A stretch of DNA of 64,000 nucleotides from Neofusicoccum parvum (GCA_020912385.1 CP087206.1:2976001-3040000); one strand, 5' to 3'. Positions 1-10,840 are shown, numbered from the stretch's first letter. A program made the numbers and translations. The notes: generated by a model from the letters alone, not told the origin.

Positions 1-839
1 AAGAAGCTCCGCGACACAACCTCAACGGTGATGCTGCAGGCCAAGAACCTACCCCGGAACCCCTCGATCGTCAGCAACTGCAGCCGGCAGGCCTCCAGGC
101 CAATTCGCCTTTGTCTCCGAAGGACCCTGGGCGCGCATGCCCTCCCATCTCGCCGGTAGTTCCCATCTCCCCCGTTCCACTAACACTTCCCCCGATCCGC
201 AGCATCTCCCCCTTGCGCATCAACACAGACACCACAGCTCTCCCACCAATCCATCCCTGGCCAACAACCCCACCCCCTCCCCCCTCCGGCCTCCACCCCT
301 TCCCCCGCCACCCCGTCAGCACCGCCCCGCGCCGTCCCCAATCCGACATCCTCCCCGCCCACATCATCACCACCGCCACCTCCGCCTCCCCGACCACGCC
401 CTCCCCGCTCCGCCGCATCGCCCCGCAACCCCGCCTGCGCGCCCGCCCCCGCTCGGACGGCATCGCGCTCTCGCGGCGCACACGCCTCGGGCAGCCGCTG
501 CCGCCCACGCCGTGGGAGATGTCGGTGTCGCTGATGGACGAGCGGCGGCGGCGGCAGCCGGCGGGCGCGACGGTGCCGCGGCGGCCGCTCGGGCTGGTGG
601 AGGCGAGGCCGGCGGCCGCGGGCGCGCGCTGGAGCGTGCCGTTCGGGCCGGACGACGCGTTCGCGGACGGCGGCTGGGTCGCGGCCGGCGAGGTGGCGGC
701 GCGGACGAGCGGCGAGGAGGAGGAGAGGAGGAGGACGAGGCTGTGGGAGGTTGGGCCGCGGGCTTTTGGCGTGGAGGTGGAGGCGGGGAGGGAGGGAAGG
801 CCGGCTTGGAGGAGGGTGATGGGGCGGTTTAGTGCGTAG
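1..839 (+). CDS. 3' part of a proline-rich, disordered protein (5' end outside window)
   Basis: Reading frame 3 is open from the left edge to the TAG ending at 839, so this is the C-terminal part (about 278 residues) of a longer gene. The first in-frame start-like codon inside the window is a TTG at 111, but the frame continues upstream of it, so 111 is not a real start. The fragment is rich in Pro, Ser and Thr in its first half, with repeated SP and PxxP motifs. The second half is rich in Arg, Ala and Gly, with runs of acidic and basic residues near the end. I see no membrane segment, catalytic motif or known domain. The third codon positions are strongly G/C, as in neighbouring genes, which supports real coding. 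The function is not recognised. Confidence 0.6.
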   Translation, partial: EAPRHNLNGDAAGQEPTPEPLDRQQLQPAGLQANSPLSPKDPGRACPPISPVVPISPVPLTLPPIRSISPLRINTDTTALPPIHPWPTTPPPPPSGLHPFPRHPVSTAPRRPQSDILPAHIITTATSASPTTPSPLRRIAPQPRLRARPRSDGIALSRRTRLGQPLPPTPWEMSVSLMDERRRRQPAGATVPRRPLGLVEARPAAAGARWSVPFGPDDAFADGGWVAAGEVAARTSGEEEERRRTRLWEVGPRAFGVEVEAGREGRPAWRRVMGRFSA

Positions 840-1511
840 TGAGGGGGTGGTTGGCTGGACAGGTGATGCGTGCTGGACATTGTTGGATGGTTTAGTGTGG
901 TGGTAGAATTTGGCGTTTTTTTGAGAGCTTCGCGCTTCACGGATAGAAATGGGAATCTTTCAAATAGTTCTTTCCTTAAATTTTGCTGTAACTCAAGTGA
1001 CTCAAGAAGAATGAGTGACCCGTGAGTTCATCTGTAGCGGTGTTTGGTCAAAGTACTTCCTATATCCCAGTAAGTGACTGGATATGTGAAGGTGTCGTTT
1101 CTGCTGCTCAGGTGAGCACTTTCCCTTCAACTTTGAGCCGGTGGTCCGTCCAGCAGGCCACGGTAACAAGCAACGAATGCTCGGAAATAAGAGGAGATCT
1201 GCACGTGCATGGCATTCGGCATTTTCTAGCGCTTTCCCGCCGGCCCAGAAGATCCCGTCGTTTCTTCTTCCAGCTATTTGATTGGCCTGATTTTCAGTCA
1301 CTGGCGCCGCCTGCAGGCGAGCCTCCCTCCGGCCTACTTATATAAACCCCCCTCCTCCTCTACCAAACGCTTCTCTTTCCTTCCCCAGCTCTCTTTGCCT
1401 TTTGGCTTAGGTACGCACCATTACCCCACCATCCAGCACTTCCTGCCCACCGGTCTCTGGTATTGGCTGGTCGGAACCTCGACGTTTCGACAAGTCAACA
1501 CTACCGACCAA

Positions 1512-1691
1512 ATGTCCCACCTCAACTCCCAACAACCCAGCGATTCAAAGACATCTGCTGACCAAGCCCACCCTCGCAGATCAAGCGTAGTAGCTGTTCT
1601 TCTTAGTTTAATCTCTAGGACGTGCCTACGGGTACATCTAGTGATTAAACCAGTTTTTGGAAACAGGTTGGCGGCCGCTGAGCCCCGCTGA
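1512..1691 (+). CDS. possible small ORF behind a TATA box (doubtful)
   Basis: A TATATAAA element lies at 1339-1346 and is followed by a pyrimidine-rich stretch, a typical fungal core-promoter and 5' UTR arrangement. The first ATG in a good context (ACCAA before it) is at 1512 and opens a frame of only 59 codons. The product starts with a polar, Ser/Gln-rich segment and ends in a short hydrophobic patch. No domain is recognised. It could be a real short protein, the first exon of a longer gene whose later exons I cannot place, or chance. The rest of 840-2600 shows no convincing gene. Confidence 0.2.
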   Translation: MSHLNSQQPSDSKTSADQAHPRRSSVVAVLLSLISRTCLRVHLVIKPVFGNRLAAAEPR

Positions 1692-2617
1692 CGTCGCTGG
1701 CCACAGTGTCGCCCGTATCACACTGTCTCGGGCTGACGCGAACATCACAATGCTCCTCAATTTTTAGAACGACTTGTGCTACAGTTTTTCGTTGGGTAAC
1801 TTGCTCGGCTGCATGGCCAGTGGGTACCCAAGGAAGAACTGAAAATACTGCGGAAGACGTCACGACGCGCAGTCGGGGATCGGGCAGCGCCACAGATGGG
1901 GAATACCTAACGCTATCCCGCAGCCGCTGTAACTCAGAGGTCAGGTGGATATATGTTTTCCATATGAGCGTCATCGCTGTTTTTTAGAAGCAACTCCTCC
2001 GTTGGCGTAGGCTCCTGTTTTCCCATGTAGTTCCTGAGTGTTGGTCACCGCCTCGATCAAACCACAGCCACACTAAGTATCGTGAAGGCACTCCAGCGCA
2101 ATATGATCTACCGTAAAATTCCCGAGTAATTATCTTTTCATTTTACCCTCTTAGGTAGAACTGGATATCAAGGTTGTGCTGGACTGTGAGTAGGGACTAG
2201 GGAAATGCTCAGTCAGCCAATCATCACTTCAAGGGCGTAACACGACAGCTCAAATTCAGGACAATGGGTTGTTACGTAATGAATTATCTGATAGACAAGA
2301 CTCACGGGGAAGTGTAGGGAGAGAGGCACACTCGGCCTGGCTCTCAATAGCAATTCTTCTTGACCACCTTTGTCTGTACTATCGCGCCAAGCGCACTACA
2401 AAGGTATGCGACCAATTTTACCCTTTCAGCGAGGTTAAAGAACAAAGATAGTCACCACGTGATGCGTATGGCTAAACCCACTCAAAGGTGTGGCGCCGCC
2501 ATGGCCCGAGTCCGACAACGTTTCCGGCTGCCATTACTTTTGTGACTCTGCCACCCACACTTCTATTAAACAAGCCATCTGCAATGTGTAGAAACCTCAT
2601 TCCCGTCTTCTCTGAGC

Positions 2618-2625
2618 TATAAAAA
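2618..2625 (+). promoter_or_regulatory. TATA box of the secreted protein gene at 2672
   Basis: TATAAAAA lies 47 nt upstream of the ATG at 2672, followed by an A/C-rich leader with CACCACAATCC-like bases before the start. This spacing fits a short 5' UTR. Confidence 0.5.
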
Positions 2626-2671
2626 CATCGCACTACAAAGGGTACTAACTCACCACAATCCGCTCATTACA

Positions 2672-3106
2672 ATGCAGTTAATCAACCTCATTCCTTTAAC
2701 CATCCTCGCTTCCGCCGCGGTCGCCGTACCTACCGAACCTTCCATCATCGCTTATGAAGCCCCCACAGTTGGCTTGAACGACACTGAGCTCGAAGTCTCT
2801 AAGCGCGGCTTGAATGGTGAAGTCATGCGCCAGATCAGGGTTTGTACGGACGCCAATAACCGCGGTCACTGCGTGACGCAGTTCATAAAGGCGAATGGAC
2901 TATGCTACAACCTGCATCCCTTATACAATGATCAAACGTCCTATTTCTGGACGAACCGCGCAGTTTGCTACCTGTTCAAGGATGGCGCCTGCAACATGCA
3001 GAGTCCGTGGAGGCGGGTCGATGCGCCGGGAGTGAGCGATATGAAGACGATCGGGTTCAATGATGTCATGAGCAGCTTCAGGTGCCAGTATTATACTGTG
3101 ATCTAG
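2672..3106 (+). CDS. small secreted six-cysteine protein with Kex2 site, beta/gamma-crystallin-like
   Basis: This is a 144-residue single-exon protein. Residues 1-19 form a signal peptide (hydrophobic core ending in an AVAVP-like cleavage region). A Lys-Arg pair at residues 44-45 is a probable Kex2 processing site, leaving a mature domain of about 99 residues. Six cysteines (about 58, 67, 78, 99, 107 and 138) could form three disulfides. The pattern of short aromatic-rich strands, with C-Y-L-F-x-D-G-x-C in the second half and a terminal S-S-F-x-C, resembles small secreted fungal proteins with a beta/gamma-crystallin-like fold; that assignment is by eye. The gene has its own TATA box and clear AT-rich flanks. 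Secretion is well supported. A role in host or microbe interaction is only inferred from this type of protein. Confidence 0.75.
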   Translation: MQLINLIPLTILASAAVAVPTEPSIIAYEAPTVGLNDTELEVSKRGLNGEVMRQIRVCTDANNRGHCVTQFIKANGLCYNLHPLYNDQTSYFWTNRAVCYLFKDGACNMQSPWRRVDAPGVSDMKTIGFNDVMSSFRCQYYTVI

Positions 3107-3505
3107 GGCCTGCCAGTAGAGACAGCTGCTGCATTCGGGTCTCGTTTTGGTTCTTAATTTATCATTCACTTCCCTCGCTTAATGTATGTACGTGCATCAG
3201 TGCCATGGGATTGCGTGGACTCGTGCAATAGCAAGAAAAGCATTCACACGTTTATATGATTTGAATGATAACCGGGATAAAAAGGCCTCTCATAAGAATT
3301 TCCCAACGCCCCTGAAGCGTTCAGAGGCATCGATAAGATGAGACTCAGTGCGTGAGCCGGCAAACCCATAGATAGAAGTTTAAGCGCCATGTTATGTAAT
3401 AAAATCACAGGTTTGAAGGTAATCTTATGTTTTCTTGAGCATCAAATTTTATCGGGCTATATTGGAATGAAATGAGAACTCCGAACGCTGGGGACAAACA
3501 TACCT

Positions 3506-4489
3506 TCAAGGACGAGTAAAGCCAAACTCACTAGCAACGAAGTCCTCGATCGCATCAAATAGCTCGTCGGAGGATCCTTGCATCTCGTCCCTCACTTCAA
3601 GTGCTAATCGCAATAAGCCCGAATCCAAAGAGGCAAGCATGCGTGCGCAAAAGGCATGGGCAAAGTTGCGCAAGAAGCGGTCTTCAGTAACGGTGCGGAC
3701 GACGATACCTCTAGCGAAATTGGCAACGAAACTCCAATACAATTGGTCCAGGGTTATGATGTTGCCATCCAGCGTCTGCAAGGTGCGGACTATGATCCTT
3801 TCAACTGTTGTCAGGAAACTTGTTCTGGCAATGAGATGATTCCAAGGACGGACAGCGGTCCAGCCGATGCTTGTGCCTTCCTCTTGCGCAATGCTGTAGC
3901 TCTCCAAGCCCCGGCCCACAAACCAAAAGCGCTGCTGAAGGTCAATGATGACTGGTGGTCTCTGAAGGCGTCCCCACATTTCATCGATGGAGGCGAGGGC
4001 CTCTGGTACCATCAATAGCCCATCGATCTTAATGGTCCGATTTCTATCCAAGGGAATTTTCAGGAAAGTACGGGCCGGAGTGATTGCGAGCCGGAAGGAC
4101 CGGTGTAGCAGCTCAAGGATGCGTTGGAGAACACGAATGCTCGGGCGAGGCATGTCGAAGAGAGCATGTCGGCACATGGGGCACGTTGCAGCCCCAGCAA
4201 CCCAACGGCTCATACAACGGTTTCCGAACGAATGGCCACATGGCAGGCGAAGGAGATGTGTGTCGTATCCCAGTACCTGCTGTTGTCTAAACGGCAGTTC
4301 AGCGATGAGCCCGAGGTTCTCGTTGTCGTCACGAGGAGTCTTACCTATGACCTCTACGCAAATGCAGCACTCACCTTCCTCGATGACGGAGATGTTGTAG
4401 AAGAAGTTCTCAAAACGAGTCCGGCGAGGATCTCTTGGTGACCACGACACGGGCGCCAGCGCCACAGCAGCACGGAAGTGGAGGTCCAT
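3506..4489 (-). CDS. RING-finger-like protein (possible E3 ubiquitin ligase)
   Basis: The frame is open from 4696, but I prefer the internal Met at 4489 because the upstream 69 residues are basic, Cys/His-rich and look like translated 5' UTR. This gives 327 residues. Near residues 40-110 there is a RING-like module: C-x2-C, a long loop of about 45 residues, then CGHSFGNRC and a CPMC pair. The fifth zinc-ligand position, normally Cys or His, is Gly in CGHSFGNRC, so the site is atypical. The C-terminal 200 residues are mostly helical and match nothing I recognise. RING proteins usually act as E3 ubiquitin ligases; with the altered ligand this role is only a possibility. The start is uncertain. 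Confidence 0.6.
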   Translation of the reverse strand: MDLHFRAAVALAPVSWSPRDPRRTRFENFFYNISVIEEGECCICVEVIGKTPRDDNENLGLIAELPFRQQQVLGYDTHLLRLPCGHSFGNRCMSRWVAGAATCPMCRHALFDMPRPSIRVLQRILELLHRSFRLAITPARTFLKIPLDRNRTIKIDGLLMVPEALASIDEMWGRLQRPPVIIDLQQRFWFVGRGLESYSIAQEEGTSIGWTAVRPWNHLIARTSFLTTVERIIVRTLQTLDGNIITLDQLYWSFVANFARGIVVRTVTEDRFLRNFAHAFCARMLASLDSGLLRLALEVRDEMQGSSDELFDAIEDFVASEFGFTRP

Positions 4490-4696
4490 GGTATGGAAAG
4501 CAGCGGTTAACGGCTCATCAATCCACCGCCATGCGAGCACTCTTATGCGCATTTTCGCGCCGCGTTGTGCGAAGTCAATGCGATTGTTGCGAAAACAGTG
4601 CATGTGCCGGACTCTGGAGCGGTGGAGATCGCAAATGGGCGCTGCTGCATGCTGTTTTGCATTGTTTGGAGACGGCAGCAAAACATGTGGAGGCAA

Positions 4697-5405
4697 GACA
4701 TATGAGGAATGCAGATGCGGTGTGACCTACCCTTTCTGTTGGCTCGCTCACGTCAAGTGGGCCAGCGGCGGCAGGGACTTCCGCGGGCAGCGATGCGCAG
4801 CACACAGCCTCACGTGCAGGCAAGACAGGCGGCCGCCCGGGCAGAGGAACCGGCTGGACGTGTCATCTTAAATTGCATCATAATGATATGGCGCATTTTT
4901 ATTGCTCTTAGCGCCCCTGCAGGACGTGTGCAACGGCTGTGCAACCAGGCCCGTCGAACTGCTTATCTGGCGACGCTGTCCACCGCGTCTCCGCAACTTT
5001 CCGCGCTCCTTCCACACTAAAACTCGACTGTCGTGTCTCCGCACGTAGCGCGCCACCAGATGTCTCAACAAATCTTCACGCGGATCCAGCTGCTGAACAA
5101 TGACAAGCCCGTAATTCACTGTGCTTACCTTCTTCCCTTTGTCCCCCCGTCCCCCGTCCCCCAGCATCTCCCGCCGCCCACTGTACTGCCCGCACCTCAC
5201 TTGACAGCGACCGACGCCACCTCGCGCTTTGTGGAGTGGCAGTTCAGCTGACCGCTGCGGCGAAAAACAAATATAGTCCAGCTATGTCTCAGACACGCAC
5301 GCGGCACCACTGCGAGGCCCGCAGCAGAACGCGAAACACCTTTCGCAGAGCCGCCGTGGCAGGCATCGCCAGCAGACGTGGACCGTCTTCAAAAACCTGC
5401 CCATC
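4697..5405. other. intergenic region between the RING gene and the basic protein gene
   Basis: This region probably contains the promoter of the minus-strand RING gene and the leader of the plus-strand gene beginning at 5406. An ATG at 5284 opens another frame that ends at 5541. It might be the true start of the downstream gene if an intron joins the frames, but I could not find a convincing splice pair. Confidence 0.3.
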
Positions 5406-6593
5406 ATGGAAGCCTCGCGCAGGATCGAGCAGCAGAAAGACTCCAGCAAAATCAACGCCGTCGTGCAGGTCCACTCCTCACTCCGCAACCAGATGCTGCC
5501 CTCAGGCCCGCTCGACGGCCAGGCCGACGTCATTTACATGACCAACATCGCCTCTTCTCACGCCCCCAACCAGCGGCCCAAGGACGGTGAGGCTGACGTT
5601 GACGAGCTTATTTTCTTCCTTCCGCATTGGCCGGACACTATCCGCTTCTGGATTGACGAGAGACCGGTGGGCCACCCCGAAGTATCCAAGGAAAAAGTCC
5701 GGAAAGGCGGTGCCGACGACGCCAGGAATTGCTCCGTGATCAAGGTATGCATGGATCAAGGTGAGAGATGCAAGGCCTCACCCGCCGATCCAACGGCACC
5801 AAGGGAAAGTGACATCTACCTTCCGCCATCCAGCCGCGCGTCAAGAGTTTGGATCTACCTAGACCCCAAGAAAAGTCAAGAGCGGAAGGAGCAGGACCAG
5901 AGAGGCCCGGAGAAGAAGAGCAAGGTACAATTTAGAGAATCGGCCGCTTCTGCCCCTGACTCCCCGGTTCGAAGAAAGAGCTCAACCCAGAGACCAAAGC
6001 AAAAACCCCACATTCCAGCATCTTCCGGCATCTCCATACCAGCGCGTCGGAGCAGCAAGAAAGTCATCCCCAGATCTCCCTTGTCCGCCAACCCCCCAAT
6101 CAACGGTACAACAAGCCCACCTCCCATCAAGAAACAGACCACCATGCCAACGGACCGCCCAACCCCCAAGCCCACCGCCCGCCTACCCCAGAACCGCGCG
6201 CCGAAGCAGCCCGCCCGGGAACCCGACGGCTTCCGCAACGACGTCTTCAACGACATCTCGCGGCTAATGACGAACTCGGACCCCTTCGGCCGCTTCCACC
6301 ACGACTTCCCCGACGTAGGCGACAGCGACGAGGAGCGCGACGCCTTCCCCGCGGACCCGCTGCACCGAGATCTCCCGACGCTTGGCCAGGCGCGGCGAGG
6401 AAATTTCTACAAGGCCGGGCGGCGCGCGCAGTCGAGCACGTTCTTCGACCAGGAGACGCTGCCGGGCGACCGAAAGATCGAGATCATCCACGACGAGAAA
6501 CCTCGGGAGACGCGGGGGTTCATGAGGCCGTCGCGAAGGAGGCGGTTGAGGATGAGGCTGTCGGGAATGTTTCATAGAAGGAGGCATCGGTGA
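5406..6593 (+). CDS. hypothetical basic, disordered protein with an N-terminal conserved-looking part
   Basis: The frame encodes 395 residues. Residues 1-110 are mixed in composition, with a hydrophobic stretch around 68-85 (FFLPHWPDTIRFWIDERP) that could be a folded part. Residues 110-270 are a low-complexity tract of Pro, Ser, Lys and Arg. The end (about 360-395) is extremely Arg-rich, like a nuclear localisation or nucleic-acid-binding tail. The frame is open upstream of 5406 to a stop at 5274 but has no other ATG, so the N-terminus may lie in an unseen exon. No family is recognised. Confidence 0.5.
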   Translation: MEASRRIEQQKDSSKINAVVQVHSSLRNQMLPSGPLDGQADVIYMTNIASSHAPNQRPKDGEADVDELIFFLPHWPDTIRFWIDERPVGHPEVSKEKVRKGGADDARNCSVIKVCMDQGERCKASPADPTAPRESDIYLPPSSRASRVWIYLDPKKSQERKEQDQRGPEKKSKVQFRESAASAPDSPVRRKSSTQRPKQKPHIPASSGISIPARRSSKKVIPRSPLSANPPINGTTSPPPIKKQTTMPTDRPTPKPTARLPQNRAPKQPAREPDGFRNDVFNDISRLMTNSDPFGRFHHDFPDVGDSDEERDAFPADPLHRDLPTLGQARRGNFYKAGRRAQSSTFFDQETLPGDRKIEIIHDEKPRETRGFMRPSRRRRLRMRLSGMFHRRRHR

Positions 6594-6740
6594 ATGCGAA
6601 GGGCATGATTGGGTGGGTGCTATATTTCTCTTTCTTCTCCATCTTTCTGCTCTCTTTTAATCTCCAATTCAATGTCTTCAGAAGTCAGCTTATGGTCCTC
6701 GTTTTGCGACATCTTTAATGACTCAACCAGGATTAGTTCT

Positions 6741-6792
6741 CTCTTCTTTTCTTCTTTTCTTTTCTTTTCTTTTTTCTTCTTTATTTTTTTTT
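6741..6792 (+). repeat. CTTTT-type pyrimidine microsatellite
   Basis: This is an irregular run of TTTTC/TTCTT units ending in a T-rich stretch, about 150 nt after the stop at 6593. It lies in the 3' UTR or intergenic space. The rest of 6594-7202 holds no gene that I can see. Confidence 0.6.
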
Positions 6793-7202
6793 GGCTCCCA
6801 CATCTTTCACAGAATGCTCACCACCCCACTGACTGCGGAAAAAGGAAGACGTGCATGCCGAAATCAACGACTGGGCTCCATTGAGCTAAAACGGCAATTA
6901 TCTTATCCACGCACACAGCCGGAAACCACAGCAATCGACACCCTCTAATGGGAATGGAAGCGGACTCCCCTACATAGACTTAGCGATTATGTAACAACAG
7001 CATAGACTTGGATATCAGCACCAATGCATCAAAAAGTTCGGCTTTCACGAGATTCCGGCTACCATTAGACCACTTTAAGATAACGTAATCAGATATCAAC
7101 TTATCATTCAAACACTCTTCATTCCCTAATAACATCTCTCCGCCATCCTACACTCTCACCTAGTAGCCTCTTCCCTTCTCCTCCCTTCCCCTCATCACCC
7201 CC

Positions 7203-8806
7203 TCACCCCCTCACTTCCACCTCCCCCACCGTCGTCCTCCCCAACCCCTCCTTCGCATAGAAATCCATCGGATACGTCTCCTCGCCAATTTCTCCCGTCT
7301 CCACACTCCGCATCCAGCCGGCCTCACGCACGCCCAGGGCGACCAGCGCCTCGTACGGGCTGAGCAGCGGCCTCGGAAACGCGTAGCCCCAGTCGATGCT
7401 CAGGCGCGGACACGCGATCTGGACCCAAGCCTCGACGCCCTCATCCTCGCCGCCGTCCTTGGGCGCGCTCATCAGCTGCAGCTTGCCGGGGAAGATCTCG
7501 CTGAGCAGGATCTTCAGGCACGGGATGCCGCGGGCGCGCAGGTGGTTTTCGATGAGGGTGAGCGTGTGCGGGTTGCCCTGGCGGCCCAGGGCGCCGAGGA
7601 TCAAGCCCCACTTGCGGGCTTTGCGGGCGGACGCGATGGCCGCGGCGCGCAGCGCGTACATCTCGGTGTGCGCGTACGTCTCGTGCGTCAGGCGGCGCGA
7701 GTAGGGGTCGTAGCGGTAGGACGGCAGGTGCGGGTTGTGGATCTGGGCGGACTCGAGGTGGAAGCGGCCGTCGCCGAGGTAGAGGAGGCAGTCGGCTTCG
7801 AGGGGGGCGTCCTTGGAGGAGGGGTTCGTGGTGGCGGAGGAGAGGAGGGTGGCTGGTTGGGTCTTCTTGGGCGCGGAGAAGCGTGGCGAGGTGCAGCCGA
7901 GGATTTCGCCTTTGGAGAGCGGCATGATCTGCGGGACGAGGATGTTGTAGCCTTCGCGCCGTAGCTGCGGGGCGATGCCGTGGATGGTGGCGTTGAATTG
8001 GATCGTTCCCACCATGGCGATGGTCTTTCCCGGGCTGAAGTTGCGGACGATGGTGTCGAGTAGATGCGTCGTGTCAATTCCAATGCTGACGAAGACGTAT
8101 AGTGTCGCGATCTTGGTGACTGCGACGGGTATCAAACAACTGTGTGCGTAATGGACCAGCAAATCACAACCCAGGGCACGAGCAGTAAAGTCGTCAATAC
8201 AGCAGGCGCCGTATGTCACGTCGCCCATGATTGTTGTTGTTATTCCAGGGCAGAATTGTGTAAGAATGTCTGATATTGTCGTTGCGAAGAGGAGGAGGCC
8301 TTCTGGGAGCTGGAGAGCAACTGACTTGTGGCCATTTTGACGGATTCGGTGGATCGTTTTGTGGATCTCGAAGTTGTAGTTGGAGGGAAGGAGAGATATG
8401 GCAGCATTTATGTCGGGGTCTTCAGTAATTGAGGTGGGAATATTGTTTAATGCGCGGGCTGTCCTGCGAGGCCGCGCGACTGTGCCTTGTCAGCAGAGAC
8501 TCTAGAATAAAGGCCCAGCTCGGAAGGGATTTGCCCCGATGTTATGCATGCTATTGCGTGTACACTACTAAGGGTGTAGATCCTATAGCTCCCCAGGCTC
8601 GGTCCCTGATCAACCGTACCTTGTATTGCGCCGCTATCCTCGATATTCGCGTTCGGGTCCGCCTTCGCCTTTGCCGCAGCAGCACTCTCTGCAGCTCGCC
8701 GCCCTACGAATCTCTTCTTTGGCTGCTTCGGAGCAACATTGTATTCGCCGTTCAAATCCTCTTCGACCGTGGGGCCCAGATTCGTGGCGGCGCGATCTTC
8801 CTCCAT
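7203..8806 (-). CDS. DPH1: 2-(3-amino-3-carboxypropyl)histidine synthase subunit 1 (diphthamide biosynthesis)
   Basis: There are two exons: 8806-8620 and 8458-7203, with a 161-nt intron (GTACGG...CAG). The joined protein is 480 residues, close to fungal Dph1. Exon 1 carries the usual basic leader ([10 protein letters not shown]). Exon 2 continues with [18 protein letters not shown] and [10 protein letters not shown], then [14 protein letters not shown]. Cysteines expected to hold the radical-SAM-like 4Fe-4S cluster are seen in GACCIDD, LGC and [12 protein letters not shown]. Dph1 with Dph2 transfers the 3-amino-3-carboxypropyl group from SAM to the target histidine of elongation factor 2, the first diphthamide step, in the cytosol. 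The gene is divergent from the HMG-CoA lyase gene. The N-terminus was joined by hand; reading phase and family conservation agree. Confidence 0.93.
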
Positions 8807-9165
8807 TTCGACGGCGGGGTCGTGAATTTTTCAGCGGCGGGGCGACAGGTGCGGGGTGGAATTCACCCTCGGAGATGGGGCGACGGCGGAGCGGGCTCGA
8901 ACAGGGATTCGCGACTGTTTGCGGGGACCTGGAATGCGGGTGCGCTGGGCGAGGCAAGCATGGGCGCTGGGTTGCGGTTTCAGTAATTTTTGGCAGTCGC
9001 AGGCTCGGGCGATCAGGCGGCGGCGGGCGAGTCAAAGCGACGGCGATTAGCGCAGCCCTACCGGCTGTACGCACGGCCAGGCCCGGCTTACCCCACACCA
9101 TGTCATTCGACGGCCCCGGAGCTCTCGCAGCTTCCGTCCCAACCTCAGTCCTCCCGCCTCCCATC
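8807..9165. promoter_or_regulatory. divergent promoter region of DPH1 and HMG-CoA lyase genes
   Basis: About 360 bp of GC-rich sequence separates the two start codons. No clear TATA box is visible on either side, consistent with housekeeping promoters. An in-frame ATG at 9102 lies 64 nt upstream of the chosen HMG-CoA lyase start and could be used instead. Confidence 0.4.
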
Positions 9166-10381
9166 ATGTCTTTCGTCGCGCGAAGAGCCTGCCAACGGCT
9201 TGCCCGTCCGGCAGCAACCAATGCCTCTCGCCGCTGTTATTCGACCCCAGCTTCGGACTATGTCCGCATCGTCGAAGTCGGCCCGCGCGACGGCCTCCAG
9301 AACGAGAAGACGAGCATCCCCGTGAGCACCAAGATAGACTTCGTCAACCGCCTGGCACCCACCGGCCTGAGCGTAGTAGAGGCCGGCAGCTTCGTCAGTC
9401 CGAAATGGACTCCTCAAGTAAACTGACCCACCACCTGCCTGCCACCAGGCATCCGCGTGCGAGCTAACCGTTCGCCTCCAGATGGCCAATTCCTCCGAGA
9501 TCCTCAAGCACGTTCTCTCCACGCCTCCTAGATCCGCCGAGCCGATCGTCTACCAGTTCCTCATGCCCAACGAAAAGGGCCTCGACAACTTTCTCAACGT
9601 CTACAGCGCCCACGCCGCCGCGTCCGCGGCATCCACCACCGACAACGGCCCCGCCCTCAACACCTCCTCCCAAGACCCCAATGCCATGCCCTCCGCGCCC
9701 TCCGGCGCCGCCGCCATGGCTCCCGCCCCCGAGATCGAAGTCTCCATCTTCACCGCGGCCACCGAAACCTTCGCGCGCAAGAACACCAACTGCAGCGTGG
9801 CGGAGTCGCTGCAGCGGTTCGCGCCGCTCATCGCGCGGGCGCGCGACCACAACCTGCGGGTGCGGGCGTACATCTCGGTGGCGCTGGGGTGCCCGTACGA
9901 GGGGCCGGACGTGGACGCGCACGCGGTGGCGGCGCTGGCGGTGTCGCTGCTGGAGATGGGGGCGGACGTGATCAGCGTGGCGGACACGACGGGCATGGGC
10001 ACGGCGCCGCGCACGCGCGAGCTGCTCAAGACGCTCGCCGCCGCCGGCGTCGACCGCCAGGACCTGGCCCTGCACTTCCACGACACGTACGGCCAGGCCC
10101 TGGTCAACGCGCTGGTCGGCCTCGAGCACGGCGTGCGCGAGTTCGACGCCGCCGTCGCCGGCCTGGGCGGCTGCCCGTACAGCCCCGGCGCGACCGGGAA
10201 TGTCGCGACGGAGGATCTGGTGCACCTGTTTGAGAGCTTGGGGCTCAAGACTGGGGTGAACATCGAGAAGCTGGCGGCGGTGGGCAAGTGGATCTCCGAG
10301 GAGATCGGGAGGCCGAATGAGAGCAGGGCGGGCAAGGCGACGCTGTCGAGGATCAGTAGGGAGAAAGGGGAAGGGTGTTGA
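9166..10381 (+). CDS. hydroxymethylglutaryl-CoA lyase, mitochondrial
   Basis: Exons are 9166-9417 and 9482-10381 with a 64-nt intron (GTAAAC...CAG), giving 383 residues. The N-terminus (about 30 residues, Arg/Ala/Ser-rich, no acidic residues) looks like a mitochondrial targeting peptide. The catalytic barrel starts with [12 protein letters not shown], which holds the substrate-binding Arg and metal-binding Asp. Later come [28 protein letters not shown], the metal-binding HFHDTYGQA and the catalytic-loop [12 protein letters not shown] with its Cys. The enzyme cleaves HMG-CoA to acetyl-CoA and acetoacetate, the last step of leucine breakdown. An extra Ala/Ser/Pro-rich segment of roughly 40 residues interrupts the region between NVYSAH and EIEVSIF compared with typical members. 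An alternative start at 9102 would add 21 residues. Confidence 0.93.
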
Positions 10382-10840
10382 TTGAGGGGTCTCCTGAATT
10401 GAAGGGAGTGGGGATAGTCTTTGGCGCCGCTCTGAAGATCCTCGTTGATTTAGCACGGCATTCTCTGGCTGGCAAAAGCATCAGCACTTGAAGAACACTT
10501 GGTTTTATATGCACGCGTGGGAAATGAAGAAGCACGCATTTCATGGTATTCGAGGATCATGGACAAGTATCCATATATATTGCCATCTACCCTCCTGCCG
10601 TCTCGAGACGAAATACCACCAAAGCAATGGTATCTTTCCCATACTCCATGCTTTAAACAATACGGAGAAATGAACGAAACAAATTGCCGGACCTTCTGGG
10701 AGCTCCCTGCGATGCCCAAGAATCATGAAACGCTTATACGCCAGACCCAAGACAAAATACAGTACGAGTCGATCGTACACAAATAGAAAGAGCTTTTTCT
10801 TCTTCCACAATACCCACCGCACCTCTCCCTAACTTTCACT
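10382..10840. other. intergenic region between convergent genes
   Basis: The 3' regions of the HMG-CoA lyase and TMEM115-like genes meet here. The sequence is noticeably more AT-rich than the flanking genes. Short frames occur on both strands, but none shows features of a protein. Confidence 0.4.
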
